From: Niallia alba | GTDB taxonomy: Bacteria; Bacillota; Bacilli; Bacillales; Cytobacillaceae | DNA: 64,000 bases | Assembly: GCF_012933555.1 (NCBI RefSeq) | Contig: NZ_JABBPK010000001.1 | Coordinates: 1,156,001-1,220,000 of the forward strand | Reading direction: 5' to 3' | Part shown: positions 21,377 through 29,828 of the stretch, piece after piece | How positions within the stretch are numbered: position 1 is the first letter of the stretch | How the letters are laid out: every line of letters begins with the position of its first letter | Made by a program: the position numbers and the translations under genes | The notes under the pieces: generated by a model | Told to the model about the DNA's origin: nothing | Database searches by the model: none | What the model saw: only the letters and a program-made list of their open reading frames with translations

Positions 21377-21508
21377 ATGACAAATAGAAAAGCAGATCCA
21401 TCAACAATTGGTTTAGGTGCTACACAACCTGAAGGTCAAGGAACAACTACGAAGGAAACAGGAAAAACGAAGGCTGATTCTTCTAGAAAAAAACAAAAGC
21501 GTTCATAA
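21377..21508 (+). CDS. YuzL-like small protein
   Basis: 43 residues, too short for routine ORF calls. It is rich in Lys, Thr, Gly and Ser (KADPSTIGLGATQPEGQGTT, ending RKKQKRS), like the YuzL family of very small Bacillus proteins. The ATG has a strong GGAGGTG site 8 bases upstream and a terminator follows within 20 bp, which supports a real gene. Function unknown. Confidence 0.7.
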   Translation: MTNRKADPSTIGLGATQPEGQGTTTKETGKTKADSSRKKQKRS

Positions 21509-21524
21509 TACTTATGGATTGACT

Positions 21525-21557
21525 AAACAGGTGGAAGAAATTTCGCCTGTTTTTTTG
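21525..21557 (+). terminator. Intrinsic terminator after the small YuzL-like gene
   Basis: aaacaggtg / cgcctgttt stem and a run of T residues. Confidence 0.8.
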
Positions 21558-21654
21558 TATGGGTATTCAGGATGCTTTTTAATGAATCTCTACCTCCAAA
21601 TAATGTATAATAAAGAAGGAATTTTTTGATAATATTCAATGCGGAGGAAACCAC

Positions 21655-22044
21655 TTGAACACTAACCTATCTAACACAAACAAAAAAAGAAACAAAGGAT
21701 TAACGGTTATTGTAATTAGTCTTATTCTTTTGGGCCTGATTGGATATGCAGTATATTGGGCATTTTACGATATGAATAGATTGCCAAAAGGGGAATACTT
21801 AACAGAAGAAACCTCTCCAGATGGCACTTACACCTTAAAAGCTTATCTAGTAAATGGTGGTGCTACTACTTCCTATGCAATTCGCGGGGAACTTGTATTG
21901 AATAATAAAGATAATAAGACCAAAAATGTTTATTGGAATAATAACGAAGAAACAGCGACTATTGAATGGACAGATAAAAATACAGTAGTGGTGAATGGGC
22001 ATACACTTCATGCTCCAAAAGACAGATTTGATTATAGAAAATAA
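21655..22044 (+). CDS. DUF5412-like membrane-anchored protein
   Basis: 129 residues, TTG start behind GCGGAGG. One N-terminal membrane helix (GLTVIVISLILLGLIGYAVY), then an extracellular domain with TSPDGTYTLKAYLVNGGATT and a following beta-strand pattern typical of DUF5412 of Bacillus. Function unknown. It is monocistronic. Confidence 0.7.
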   Translation: MNTNLSNTNKKRNKGLTVIVISLILLGLIGYAVYWAFYDMNRLPKGEYLTEETSPDGTYTLKAYLVNGGATTSYAIRGELVLNNKDNKTKNVYWNNNEETATIEWTDKNTVVVNGHTLHAPKDRFDYRK

Positions 22045-22099
22045 TCATAAGCTTAAATTAATGGTGCGTAGAATAATTGTAGTGTTTTAATAAAACCAG

Positions 22100-22129
22100 T
22101 TGACATGTACAAATATGCTGTTATATAAT
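22100..22129 (+). promoter_or_regulatory. Sigma-A type promoter of the MarR gene
   Basis: TTGACA at 22100-22105, an 18-bp spacer, and TATAAT at 22124-22129. The -10 box overlaps the palindromic operator beginning at 22127, so a bound repressor would block polymerase. Confidence 0.75.
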
Positions 22130-22150
22130 TATCTCGAATTCAAGATAATT
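22127..22150. promoter_or_regulatory. MhqR-type operator (24-bp palindrome)
   Basis: AATTATCT, GAATTC and AGATAATT in order, with one unmatched pair (C against A). It closely follows the MhqR-box pattern known from Bacillus subtilis (TATCT near GAATTC near AGATA). It lies just downstream of the promoter and 16 bp before the MarR start, so autoregulation is likely. Confidence 0.75.
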
Positions 22151-22165
22151 GAAAGGGTGATTATC

Positions 22166-22621
22166 ATGGATAATAAAGAATTATTAACATATGATGAAGA
22201 TTTATCTTTAAAGGTATTTGTCGTTTTATCGAGAGCTTTGCAATCGATTAAGAAACGAGTAGAAGAAGATATAAAATGTCTTGGATTAAACCCTACAGAG
22301 TTTTCTGTTTTGGAATTAATCTACAGCAAAGGGGATCAGCCGATTCAAAAGATTGGAGAAAAAATCCTCCTTGCAAGTAGCAGTATTACTTATGTTGTAG
22401 ATAAATTAGAGCATAAAAACTTAATCAGGAGAAAGCCATGTCCTAAAGATCGTCGGATTACTTATGTGGTTATTACCAAACAAGGAACCGAACTAATGGA
22501 TAAAGTCTTCCCAAAGCATAAGATAGCGATGAGAGAGATATGTGGGGGTTTAGATACGAATGAGAAAGAAATGCTAATTGAGCAGTTAAAAAAACTAGGT
22601 CTTCATGCACAAAGCATGTAA
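22166..22621 (+). CDS. mhqR: MarR family repressor, MhqR-like
   Basis: 151 residues from the ATG at 22166 (GAAAGGGTGA upstream). Winged-helix MarR fold: ILLASSSITYVVDKLEHKNL is the recognition region, followed by the wing RRKPCPKDRRITYVVIT. In Bacillus subtilis MhqR represses ring-cleavage dioxygenases, MhqD and azoreductase genes and is released by quinones. The adjoining genes are exactly of those families, and an MhqR-type palindrome covers its own promoter. I call it MhqR-like on that context. Confidence 0.82.
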   Translation: MDNKELLTYDEDLSLKVFVVLSRALQSIKKRVEEDIKCLGLNPTEFSVLELIYSKGDQPIQKIGEKILLASSSITYVVDKLEHKNLIRRKPCPKDRRITYVVITKQGTELMDKVFPKHKIAMREICGGLDTNEKEMLIEQLKKLGLHAQSM

Positions 22622-22633
22622 TTTTTTTAAAAC

Positions 22634-22671
22634 GATATCTCGAATTAATAATATTTTAATTCGTAATAATA
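22634..22671. promoter_or_regulatory. Candidate MhqR-type half-sites before the dioxygenase operon
   Basis: tatctcgaatt at 22636-22646 and aattcgtaataat at about 22657-22670 match left and right halves of the operator upstream of the MarR gene, but are separated by about 10 extra bases. This would place the four following genes under the same repressor. Confidence 0.4.
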
Positions 22672-22765
22672 GGTGAATTATAAAAATCATACAAATGATT
22701 TTCTAGCAATTATCTAATATTAAGTAATAATGCAGAGTTTATTAAGGAATAGGAGTGGAAGGGAA

Positions 22766-23704
22766 ATGACGAAAAAAACAAGTGGAATTCACCATATTAC
22801 AGCAATTGTAGGCCATCCTCAAGAGAATGTTGATTTCTATGCAGGAGTGTTAGGATTACGTTTAGTAAAACAAACTGTCAATTTTGATGATCCAGGAACA
22901 TACCATTTATATTTTGGAGATGAAGGCGGGAATCCCGGAACGATTATTACTTTCTTTCCATGGGTAGGAGCACGTCAAGGAATTATTGGAGATGGGCAAG
23001 TTGGCGTAACTTCTTATGTTGTTCCTAAAGGAGCACTGACATTTTGGGAGAATAGATTAGTGAAATTTAATATATCTTTCACAAAAACGGAACGCTTTGG
23101 TGAAAAATACTTGGAATTTGCTGATCCCCATGGATTACTACTAGAAATTGTGGAAAGAGAAGAAGGAAAGAATAATAGCTGGCAGTTTGGTGAAGTAACA
23201 TCAGAAAACGCAATTAAAGGTTTTGGCGGCGCAACACTTTTATCAAAACAACCAGAAAAAACGGCAGAACTTTTAGAAAACGTGATGGGCTTTGAAAAAG
23301 TTGGGAAAGAAGGAGAGTATGTTCGATTCCGTTCTTTCAGCGATATCGGCAATGTCATTGATTTAAAATGGACTACTAGTGGTAGTGGAGCAATGGGTGT
23401 TGGAACAGTTCATCATATTGCCTTTAGAGCAGTGGATGATCATGATCAATTAGATTGGCAAAAGCATGTTTCACAAAATGGATATCATGTTACACCTGTT
23501 CAGGATCGAAATTATTTTAACGCCATCTATTTTAGAGAGCATGGAGAAATTCTCTTTGAAATTGCAACAGATCCTCCGGGATTTGCGATTGATGAATCCC
23601 AAGAAACAATGGGAGAAAAATTAATGTTGCCAACTCAATATGAGCAGTATAGAGAACAGCTTGAACGTAGATTAATACCAATTGATGTAAGAAATCTCGA
23701 CTAA
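22766..23704 (+). CDS. Ring-cleaving dioxygenase, MhqA/MhqO-like (glyoxalase fold)
   Basis: 312 residues from the ATG at 22766, with GGAGTGG and AAGGG upstream. Two vicinal-oxygen-chelate repeats: the first starts GIHHITAIVGHPQENVDFYA, the second has GTVHHIAFRAVDDHDQ. Metal-binding His/His/Glu candidates are the HH pairs and the late Glu in GEILFEIATDPPG. Members detoxify methylhydroquinone and catechol-type compounds in the cytoplasm. First gene of a four-gene run with a flavin reductase, a paralogue and an MhqD-like hydrolase. Confidence 0.88.
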   Translation: MTKKTSGIHHITAIVGHPQENVDFYAGVLGLRLVKQTVNFDDPGTYHLYFGDEGGNPGTIITFFPWVGARQGIIGDGQVGVTSYVVPKGALTFWENRLVKFNISFTKTERFGEKYLEFADPHGLLLEIVEREEGKNNSWQFGEVTSENAIKGFGGATLLSKQPEKTAELLENVMGFEKVGKEGEYVRFRSFSDIGNVIDLKWTTSGSGAMGVGTVHHIAFRAVDDHDQLDWQKHVSQNGYHVTPVQDRNYFNAIYFREHGEILFEIATDPPGFAIDESQETMGEKLMLPTQYEQYREQLERRLIPIDVRNLD

Positions 23705-23723
23705 CTTTGTAAAGGATGATTTG

Positions 23724-24335
23724 ATGCAGTCTATTGATCCGAAAATTATTTCAGAAAGAGATAATTATAAATTTCTAATTGGAAGCATAATTCCTAGGCC
23801 AATTGCCTTTGTTACTAGCTTATCGGAAGAAGGCGTCTTAAATGGAGCTCCGTTTAGCTACTTTAATATTGTGTCGTCTAACCCGCCATTGGTTTCATTA
23901 TCTATCCAGCGCTCCAATGGGAAGCAAAAGGATACAGCGAGAAATATTTTAAGTAAGAAGGAATTTGTTATTCACATTGTAGATGAGCAAAATGTTGATA
24001 AAATCAATCAAACTGCAGCAAATCTTTCTCCAAGTCAAAGTGAAATTAAGCTAGCGAGGTTAACGCCTATTGATAGTAGTAAAATTTCTGTACCTGGTGT
24101 AAAAGAAGCAAAAGTTCGCATGGAATGTGTATTGGAACACTCATTAGAATTGGGAGAGGCAAATGCCCTTCCAGGATGTGATTTTCTGATTGGAAGAGTA
24201 ATACTTTACCACATCGACAATAATCTTTACGAAAATGGCAGAATTGACCCACGAGCATTAGCTCCAGTCAGCAGGTTAGCTGGAAATGACTATGCAAAAA
24301 TCGGTGAAATGTTTACGAAAGAAAGACCACAATAA
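23724..24335 (+). CDS. Flavin reductase family protein (FMN-binding split barrel)
   Basis: 203 residues from the ATG at 23724 (AAAGGATG upstream; a TTG one codon earlier is possible). Characteristic blocks are IIPRPIAFVTSLSEEGVLNG and APFSYFNIVSSNPPLVSLSI near the N-terminus, which bind FMN. It probably reduces flavin or a quinone-derived substrate. It sits between the two dioxygenase genes with gaps of about 20 bp, so it belongs to the same operon. Confidence 0.85.
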   Translation: MQSIDPKIISERDNYKFLIGSIIPRPIAFVTSLSEEGVLNGAPFSYFNIVSSNPPLVSLSIQRSNGKQKDTARNILSKKEFVIHIVDEQNVDKINQTAANLSPSQSEIKLARLTPIDSSKISVPGVKEAKVRMECVLEHSLELGEANALPGCDFLIGRVILYHIDNNLYENGRIDPRALAPVSRLAGNDYAKIGEMFTKERPQ

Positions 24336-24357
24336 TCCTTTGATTGGAGAGGATAGT

Positions 24358-25305
24358 ATGCAGAAAACGGCAGGGATACATCATATTTCAGCAATGGTTA
24401 ATGATGCTCAAAAAAATATCGATTTTTATGCTAGTATTCTTGGTCTAAGAATGGTAAAAAAGACGATTAACTTTGATCGTCCTGAAGTATATCATCTTTA
24501 TTTTGGGAATGAAGCAGGAACGCCAGGAACCGTGATTACTTTCTTTCCGTGGGAAAAACAGCTGAAAGGTAGAATTGGCACAGGACAGGTCGGTGTTACA
24601 AGTTATGTTATTCCTCATGGTACTAGTGAATTTTGGAAGAATCGTCTTCATCGTCATGGTGTGAAAGTGGAAAGTGTTATTAGATTTGACGAAAATTATT
24701 TGCAATTTGTTGATCCAGATGGACTTCAAATCGAATTGGTGGAAAGAAAGGATGGCCCAATAAATAATTGGGCAATAGGAGATATTAATCCATCTGTTGC
24801 TATTAAAGGATTTGGCGGGGCAACTTTAAATTCTGCACAACCTAGCAAAACAGCAGAAGTACTAGAAAATATATTAGGTCTTAAATATGTGGGAGAAGAT
24901 GCAGGGTATCTTCGTTTCTCAACAGAGGCGCAGATAGGCAATGTGATTGATATAAAATTGACCCCATCTGTTCGCGGTCTCATGGGAGCAGGAACAGTCC
25001 ATCACATTGCTTGGAGAGCGAGAGACATGGAAGAGCTTCAGCAATGGAGATTGTCTCTATTAGAAAAAGGCTATTATCCAACTGAGATCAAAGACCGGAA
25101 CTATTTTAAGGCACTATATTTTCATGAAGAAGGTGGGATTCTTTTTGAGATTGCTACCGATGGTCCAGGATTTGCGGTAGATGAGCCAGTAAGCAATCTA
25201 GGAAAAAAGCTTATGCTGCCTGAGTGGCTAGAGGAAAAAAGAGAGGAACTAACAGCTGCATTGCCTAATGTTAACGTTAGAATTTTAGAGGAGGAGAAGG
25301 AATGA
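24358..25305 (+). CDS. Ring-cleaving dioxygenase, MhqE/MhqO-like (second copy)
   Basis: 315 residues from the ATG at 24358 (TTGGAGAGG upstream). Paralogue of the protein at 22766: GIHHISAMVNDAQKNIDFYA, then GTVHHIAWRARDMEEL and GGILFEIATDGPGFAVDEP. Two vicinal-oxygen-chelate domains. Its stop overlaps the start of the MhqD-like gene by 4 bp (ATGA), the same coupling as mhqE-mhqD in other Bacilli. Confidence 0.88.
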   Translation: MQKTAGIHHISAMVNDAQKNIDFYASILGLRMVKKTINFDRPEVYHLYFGNEAGTPGTVITFFPWEKQLKGRIGTGQVGVTSYVIPHGTSEFWKNRLHRHGVKVESVIRFDENYLQFVDPDGLQIELVERKDGPINNWAIGDINPSVAIKGFGGATLNSAQPSKTAEVLENILGLKYVGEDAGYLRFSTEAQIGNVIDIKLTPSVRGLMGAGTVHHIAWRARDMEELQQWRLSLLEKGYYPTEIKDRNYFKALYFHEEGGILFEIATDGPGFAVDEPVSNLGKKLMLPEWLEEKREELTAALPNVNVRILEEEKE

Positions 25306-25913
25306 AGCATATTTTCAATAAAGGTAAAGATTCGAAAAAGCCAACATTATTGCTATTACATGGTACAGGCGGCACTGAATTAGATTTATTGCCTCTTGCT
25401 GGCATGATTGATGATGATGCAGCTGTATTAAGTGTTCGTGGAAATATTTTAGAAAATGGAATGCCCCGTTTTTTTAAGCGATTAGCTGAAGGTGTATTTG
25501 ATGAGGAAGATTTAATTTTCCGTACACAGGAATTAAATGAATTTCTTGATGAAGCTGCTAAAGAATATGAGTTTGATCGAAATAATGTAATTGCCATTGG
25601 ATATTCTAATGGTGCTAATATTGCAGCGAGCTTACTATTCCACTATCAGGATGCATTGAAAGCAGCTATTCTTCATCATCCAATGGTTCCAAGAAGAGGG
25701 ATTATACTTCCTGATTTAACAGGAAAAGCAGTATTTATTGCAGCGGGGACAAATGATCCAATTTGTTCACCAGAAGAATCAAACGAATTACAATCAATGC
25801 TTGCAAAAGCAAATGCTAATGTTGAAATGCATTGGGAAAACAGAGGCCATCAATTAACAGCTGAAGAAGTAGAAGCAGCTGGCAAATGGTATTCTGCAAT
25901 AACGAATAGATAA
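25302..25913 (+). CDS. mhqD: Alpha/beta-hydrolase, MhqD-like carboxylesterase
   Basis: 203 residues. Alpha/beta-hydrolase: LLLLHGTGGTELDLLPLAG forms the oxyanion region, GYSNGANIAAS holds the nucleophile serine, GTNDPICSP the acid, and ENRGHQLT the histidine. Members occur beside MhqE and probably hydrolyse the products of ring opening. Start ATG overlaps the preceding stop and has GAGGAGAAGG directly upstream. Confidence 0.88.
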   Translation: MKHIFNKGKDSKKPTLLLLHGTGGTELDLLPLAGMIDDDAAVLSVRGNILENGMPRFFKRLAEGVFDEEDLIFRTQELNEFLDEAAKEYEFDRNNVIAIGYSNGANIAASLLFHYQDALKAAILHHPMVPRRGIILPDLTGKAVFIAAGTNDPICSPEESNELQSMLAKANANVEMHWENRGHQLTAEEVEAAGKWYSAITNR

Positions 25914-25920
25914 TTTATTT

Positions 25921-25961
25921 AGGCTGTCGGATAAAAGCAATAAATTTTACGAAACCAGCCT
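25921..25961 (+). mobile_element. Deletion remnant of a form B palindromic element
   Basis: Begins aggctgt and ends ttttacgaaaccagcct, i.e. the left tip and the right 25 bases of form B with the whole core missing. It lies 8 bp after the mhqD-like stop. Confidence 0.6.
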
Positions 25962-26191
25962 TTATTTAAAAGAAAAAACAATTATAAAGAAAATTTCCAT
26001 GAGCGGGGGTTTACTGCCCGTCAAGAGTGGGATAAATTTCAATTAATAGGGAATAAAAAGAACAGCAACATTGGAAAAATACGTATTCAGTGAAGGTAGT
26101 TCTTATAAGTTCCCGAGCATAATAAATAAAAGCAGGTGTACTTATGGGGTTTTTAGACAAATTATTTAAGAAATCAAAGGAGATGGAAACT

Positions 26192-26802
26192 ATGTCAAAT
26201 GTTAAAGTAGCAGTAGTTTTTTATAGTATGGGTGGAACAAACTATCAATTAGCACAATGGGCTGCAGAAGGTGCAAAAGAAGCAGGCGCAGAAGTGAAAG
26301 TAGTAAAAGTACAAGAATTAGCACCACAATCTGTTGTCGACAGCAATGAAGTATGGAAATCAACAGTTGAAGCAACAAAAGATGTACCAGTTGCAACATC
26401 AGAAGATATTGAGTGGGCAGATGCTATTATTTTCAGTGTTCCTACACGTTTTGGTACAATGCCATCTCAAATGAAGCAATTCATTGATTTACAAGGCGGA
26501 CTTTGGGCAACAGGAAAAACAGTGAACAAAGTAGTAAGTGCGATGACTTCAGCACAAAATCCACATGGTGAAAAGAAGCAACACTATTATCTTTATACAC
26601 TTCCATGATGCATTGGGGTGCTATTATCGCTACTCCAGGATACACTGATCCTGTCCTTTTCGGAGCAGGCGGAAACCCTTATGGAACAAGTGTAACAGTT
26701 GGACAAGATGGGAAAATGATTGAAGACGTGCAAGGCGCTGTGAAGCACCAAGCTAAACGTACTGTTACAGTTGCAGAATGGGTTAAAAAGGGAAATGAAT
26801 AA
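26192..26802 (+). pseudogene. NAD(P)H:quinone oxidoreductase, WrbA-like, one-base frameshift
   Basis: Flavodoxin-fold quinone reductase: VAVVFYSMGGTNYQLAQWAA binds the FMN phosphate, and VPTRFGTMPSQMKQFID is the next conserved block. The frame breaks at about 26570-26574. Reading on in frame gives a stop at 26608; reading from GAAGCA gives EATLLSLYTSMMHWGAII, which is the expected continuation to 26802. One missing A in the AAAA run explains it. ATG at 26192 (AAGGAG upstream) fits the family start; ATG at 26144 would add 16 residues. If intact it would be about 204 residues. Its place after the mhq genes fits quinone detoxification. Confidence 0.8.
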
Positions 26803-26831
26803 TAGCTAAGAAAAGGCAATTCGATTAAGAG

Positions 26832-27181
26832 AAGCTGGAGCATAAGTATTTTCAACCAAATAACCCCGAACATTATACGTACATGCTAAGAAAAGTTCGT
26901 ATAATTGTTTGGGGTTTTATTCATTTTAAGAAAGAAGGTTTGTGGTGATCACCCGCAGCCTGAATACACTTCGCTTTCCATGGGGCGAGCGCCAAGCCTC
27001 CTCGTTCCTGCGGGGTCTTGGACTTTCTCGCAGCTCCCATAGGAGTCTACGTGTATTCAGGCTGCTTCGTATTTCCTACTAATTATATTTTCTTTTAAAA
27101 AATGATGGAATGAGTTGGTTTCGCTACTAAATGAGAGATTGTTCGTCTTTAGCTATTATATATTTTGTTTTGTCCCAGCTT
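26832..27181 (-). mobile_element. Interspersed palindromic element, form A, copy 3 (inverted)
   Basis: Tips aagctggagcataag and tgtcccagctt. Core from cccgcagcctgaatacac to gtgtattcaggctgc, more diverged than copies 2 and 5, plus the cattatacg hairpin near the left end. Lies between the wrbA-like gene and the YeeE gene. Confidence 0.8.
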
Positions 27182-27255
27182 CTTTATTCATTTTTCGATA
27201 AGTTTAAATGTAAAGGTTTACGTAGTATAAACTGTCAAAAAGAAAGATTTTCTTA

Positions 27256-27284
27256 TTGACACTACCTCAAAATAACTTTAAGAT
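27256..27284 (+). promoter_or_regulatory. Sigma-A promoter of the YeeE/YedE gene
   Basis: TTGACA at 27256-27261, spacer of exactly 17 bp, TAAGAT at 27279-27284. It argues that translation starts downstream at GTG 27331 and not at the TTG that forms part of the -35 box. Confidence 0.75.
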
Positions 27285-27330
27285 GAAAAAAGTAAATCCG
27301 ACTATATTAATAGGGAAAGGGTGTTTAGGA

Positions 27331-28587
27331 GTGGAAACTTCAGCAAATGTTCAATCGGTTCAAATAGCAAAGAGTCTTGAAGAACAGCCCAAAGGATTAA
27401 AGGCTCCACAGATGCCTTTAATCATCGGTGGACTTATTGTTGCAGCAATTCTACTAGTCTACTTAATCGTGACACAACAGAGTATGCAACCTATATTATT
27501 GGTATTAGGTCTTTTACTTGGTTATACATTGTTTCATGCTCGTTTTGGTTTCACGTCAGCATTTCGCAGACTTGCATCTGTAGGGAATGGGCAAGCATTG
27601 CGTGCCCATATGCTAATGCTTGCAGTGGCAGTAACCCTTTTTGCACCAATTTTAGCATATGGCATTTCATTTTTTGGAACAGGAGCAACTGGATATGTAT
27701 CACCAGTTGGCGTTAGTCTTGTTGTTGGTGCCTTTATGTTTGGTATCGGCATGCAGCTAGGCGGCGGATGTGCGTCTGGTACATTGTATGCAGTAGGTGG
27801 TGGACGTTCTGTTGCGTTTGTGACATTATTATTCTTTATCATTGGTTCAACGATTGGGGCAGCCCATTTAACATTTTGGACGCAAGAATTACCATCATTT
27901 AAACCCATTTCATTAGCAACCTCTACAGGTCTTGGCTATGGTGGAGCTTGGCTAGTATCGATCATATTATTTGGTTTAATTGCATGGGTTACATTAGTGA
28001 TTGAAAGAAAAAGAAAAGCACCAAAAATGGCTCCACTTCCAACCACAACAGGCTGGAAACGAATTTTCCGTGGTTCTTGGCCATTGTTTGCAGCAGCAGT
28101 CGTGTTAGCTGTACTTAATGCTTTAACATTGATGACACGTGGTACTCCATGGGGAATTACATCTGCTTTTGCTTTATGGGGCTCTAAAGTAGCACAATTC
28201 TTTGGAATGGATGTAGCAAGTTGGGGATTCTGGCAAGGGGCAAATGCCCAAGCTTTAGAAGCTTCTATTTTTGCAGACTCGACAACTATTTTAAACTTTG
28301 GTGTAATCTTTGGTGCATTTTTAGCATCAGCAGCAGGCGGTCTATTTAAATTCTCAAAAGTAACGGTTGGAAATGTGCTTGCTTCCATCATCGGTGGGTT
28401 ATTAATGGGCTATGGATCACGTCTAGCATTTGGATGTAATGTAGGTGCATACTTTGGTGGTATCGCATCTTTCAGTGTACATGGTTACGTATGGGGAATT
28501 CTAGCATTAGCTGGTACGTTTGTAGCCTTGTATCTTCGTCCATTATTTGGACTTTCTGTACCAAAATCAAAAGATACATTCTGTTAA
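27331..28587 (+). CDS. YeeE/YedE family (TsuA-like) membrane transporter of sulfur compounds
   Basis: 418 residues from GTG at 27331, with AAAGGGTG about 9 bases upstream. About ten hydrophobic helices. Two pseudo-repeats carry the conserved cysteine motifs: GGGCASGTLYAVGGG near residue 150 and FGCNVGAYFGGIASFSVHG near residue 370. TsuA of this family imports thiosulfate. No TusA-like partner lies beside it, so the substrate remains inferred. Confidence 0.85.
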   Translation: METSANVQSVQIAKSLEEQPKGLKAPQMPLIIGGLIVAAILLVYLIVTQQSMQPILLVLGLLLGYTLFHARFGFTSAFRRLASVGNGQALRAHMLMLAVAVTLFAPILAYGISFFGTGATGYVSPVGVSLVVGAFMFGIGMQLGGGCASGTLYAVGGGRSVAFVTLLFFIIGSTIGAAHLTFWTQELPSFKPISLATSTGLGYGGAWLVSIILFGLIAWVTLVIERKRKAPKMAPLPTTTGWKRIFRGSWPLFAAAVVLAVLNALTLMTRGTPWGITSAFALWGSKVAQFFGMDVASWGFWQGANAQALEASIFADSTTILNFGVIFGAFLASAAGGLFKFSKVTVGNVLASIIGGLLMGYGSRLAFGCNVGAYFGGIASFSVHGYVWGILALAGTFVALYLRPLFGLSVPKSKDTFC

Positions 28588-28591
28588 TAAA

Positions 28592-28805
28592 AGGCTGTTT
28601 TCTAAAGGATTGTTGTTTTTTAATCGAAAAAAAGAATTAGTTGGAATAATGGAATGGAGCAGCCGGAATACACGTAGACGCCACGGGGATTAGCGAGACA
28701 GTCTGAGACCCCAGTTCAAAGCTGAGGAGGGTTAAGCTTAGCTCCACGGAAAGCGGGGTGTATTCCAGCTGCGGGTTATCGCAACAAACTTTACGAAAAC
28801 TGCCT
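28592..28805 (+). mobile_element. Interspersed palindromic element, form B, copy 2
   Basis: Tips aggctgttttct and cgaaaactgcct (one change from the perfect tip). Core gcagccggaatacacgtag to its complement. Begins 4 bp after the YeeE stop. Confidence 0.85.
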
Positions 28806-28810
28806 AATAA

Positions 28811-28849
28811 AAAAGTAGGTTATCGACTCTGTTGATACCTACTTTTTTT
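28811..28849 (+). terminator. Intrinsic terminator after the YeeE gene and its palindromic element
   Basis: aaaagtaggt-tatc pairs with gata-cctacttttttt around a 9-base loop. The following 430 bp contain only the yceI promoter and two operators. Confidence 0.8.
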
Positions 28850-29096
28850 GTTTATCTGTAATAGGTAAAAGTAGTTTCCTATCGTTTATCAAAAGCAAGT
28901 ATAGTAACGATTTTATCGAAAACAAGTTTAATAGAGCATGTACGCAATGCTGTTGGTTGGCGATTTTTTTAATTATCATTTTTACATAAGAAATACAAAT
29001 ACTTAATGAGTGAAGAGGAGAAATGGTTATAAGATAAATTTATAAAGTTACAGAATTTCTTACCAAAATTTAATAAAAAAATTTTTTACTTAAGTA

Positions 29097-29125
29097 TAGA
29101 CAAAACAAAAAGATGTGTGTAAAAT
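29097..29125 (+). promoter_or_regulatory. Candidate promoter of the YceI gene
   Basis: TAGACA at 29097-29102, 17-bp spacer, TAAAAT at 29120-29125. The -10 box overlaps the palindrome at 29122-29147. Confidence 0.6.
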
Positions 29126-29147
29126 TATCTTTAATTAGAGATAATTT
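29122..29147. promoter_or_regulatory. MhqR-type operator upstream of the YceI gene
   Basis: A 26-bp palindrome, AAATTATCT then TTAATTA then GAGATAATTT, with a single mismatched pair. It is built like the operator at the MarR promoter and covers the -10 box of the candidate yceI promoter. Confidence 0.6.
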
Positions 29148-29235
29148 ATTTCAAAGTATTTTTCGGTAGAAAAATCTCTAATCAGTTTGCCTTGAATGGA
29201 AATAAAAATCGAGGGAGACTAATTTTTTGAATAAA

Positions 29236-29253
29236 TATCTTGAATTCAAAATA
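29236..29253. promoter_or_regulatory. Second MhqR-type operator upstream of the YceI gene
   Basis: TATCTTGAATTCAAAATA, a palindrome broken by one base, and close to the MarR-gene operator (TATCTCGAATTCAAGATA). It lies 27 bp before the start codon, in the untranslated leader. Confidence 0.6.
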
Positions 29254-29279
29254 AAAAAGGAAAATGGAGGAATTTTAAA

Positions 29280-29804
29280 ATGGCAAAATGGACAGTAGAT
29301 CAATCACATTCTAGCGTAGGGTTCGAAGTAAAACATATGATGGTTTCAAAGGTAAAGGGGCAATTTAACTCTTATACAGCAGACGTAGAAGCTGCAGATT
29401 TAACAGACCTAACAACGGCTAGCATTGCATTTAAATTTGAAGTAGCAAGCATTAATACACATAGCGAAGATCGCGACAATCACTTAAAATCAGCTGACTT
29501 CTTTGATGTAGAAAAATATCCAACAATTGATTTTAAATCCACTTCTATTACAAAAGATGGAGATGACTTTAAAGTAACAGGAGATTTAACAATTAAAGAT
29601 GTTACGAAACCAGTAACATTTGACGTAGAATTCGGTGGAAAAGGCACAAACCCATGGGGTGTAGAAGTTTACGGTTTTGAAGGGGAAGCAAAAATCAACC
29701 GTGAAGACTTCGGACTTACTTGGAACGCAGTATTAGAATCAGGTGGCGTACTAGTAGGAAAAGACATCAAAATTAAAGTAGAATTAGAAGTAAACCCAGC
29801 ATAA
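29280..29804 (+). CDS. YceI family protein (polyisoprenoid-binding, lipocalin-like fold)
   Basis: 174 residues, ATG behind ATGGAGGAAT. Opens WTVDQSHSSVGFEVKHMMVS and contains SADFFDVEKYPTIDFKS and FGLTWNAVLESGGVLVGKDI, all standard YceI blocks. The fold is a beta-barrel that binds isoprenoid chains, including quinone tails in related proteins. No signal peptide is present, so it is cytoplasmic here. Two palindromes of the MhqR type lie upstream, suggesting that it is induced with the quinone-detoxification genes. Confidence 0.9.
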   Translation: MAKWTVDQSHSSVGFEVKHMMVSKVKGQFNSYTADVEAADLTDLTTASIAFKFEVASINTHSEDRDNHLKSADFFDVEKYPTIDFKSTSITKDGDDFKVTGDLTIKDVTKPVTFDVEFGGKGTNPWGVEVYGFEGEAKINREDFGLTWNAVLESGGVLVGKDIKIKVELEVNPA

Positions 29805-29828
29805 GGAATCGGAGGGACGGTTCGAGAC

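Noticed and set aside
26560-26610. Programmed -1 frameshift in the wrbA-like gene
   Set aside because: Codons GAA AAG do not form an X XXY YYZ heptamer and no stimulatory hairpin or internal Shine-Dalgarno is evident; an indel is simpler.
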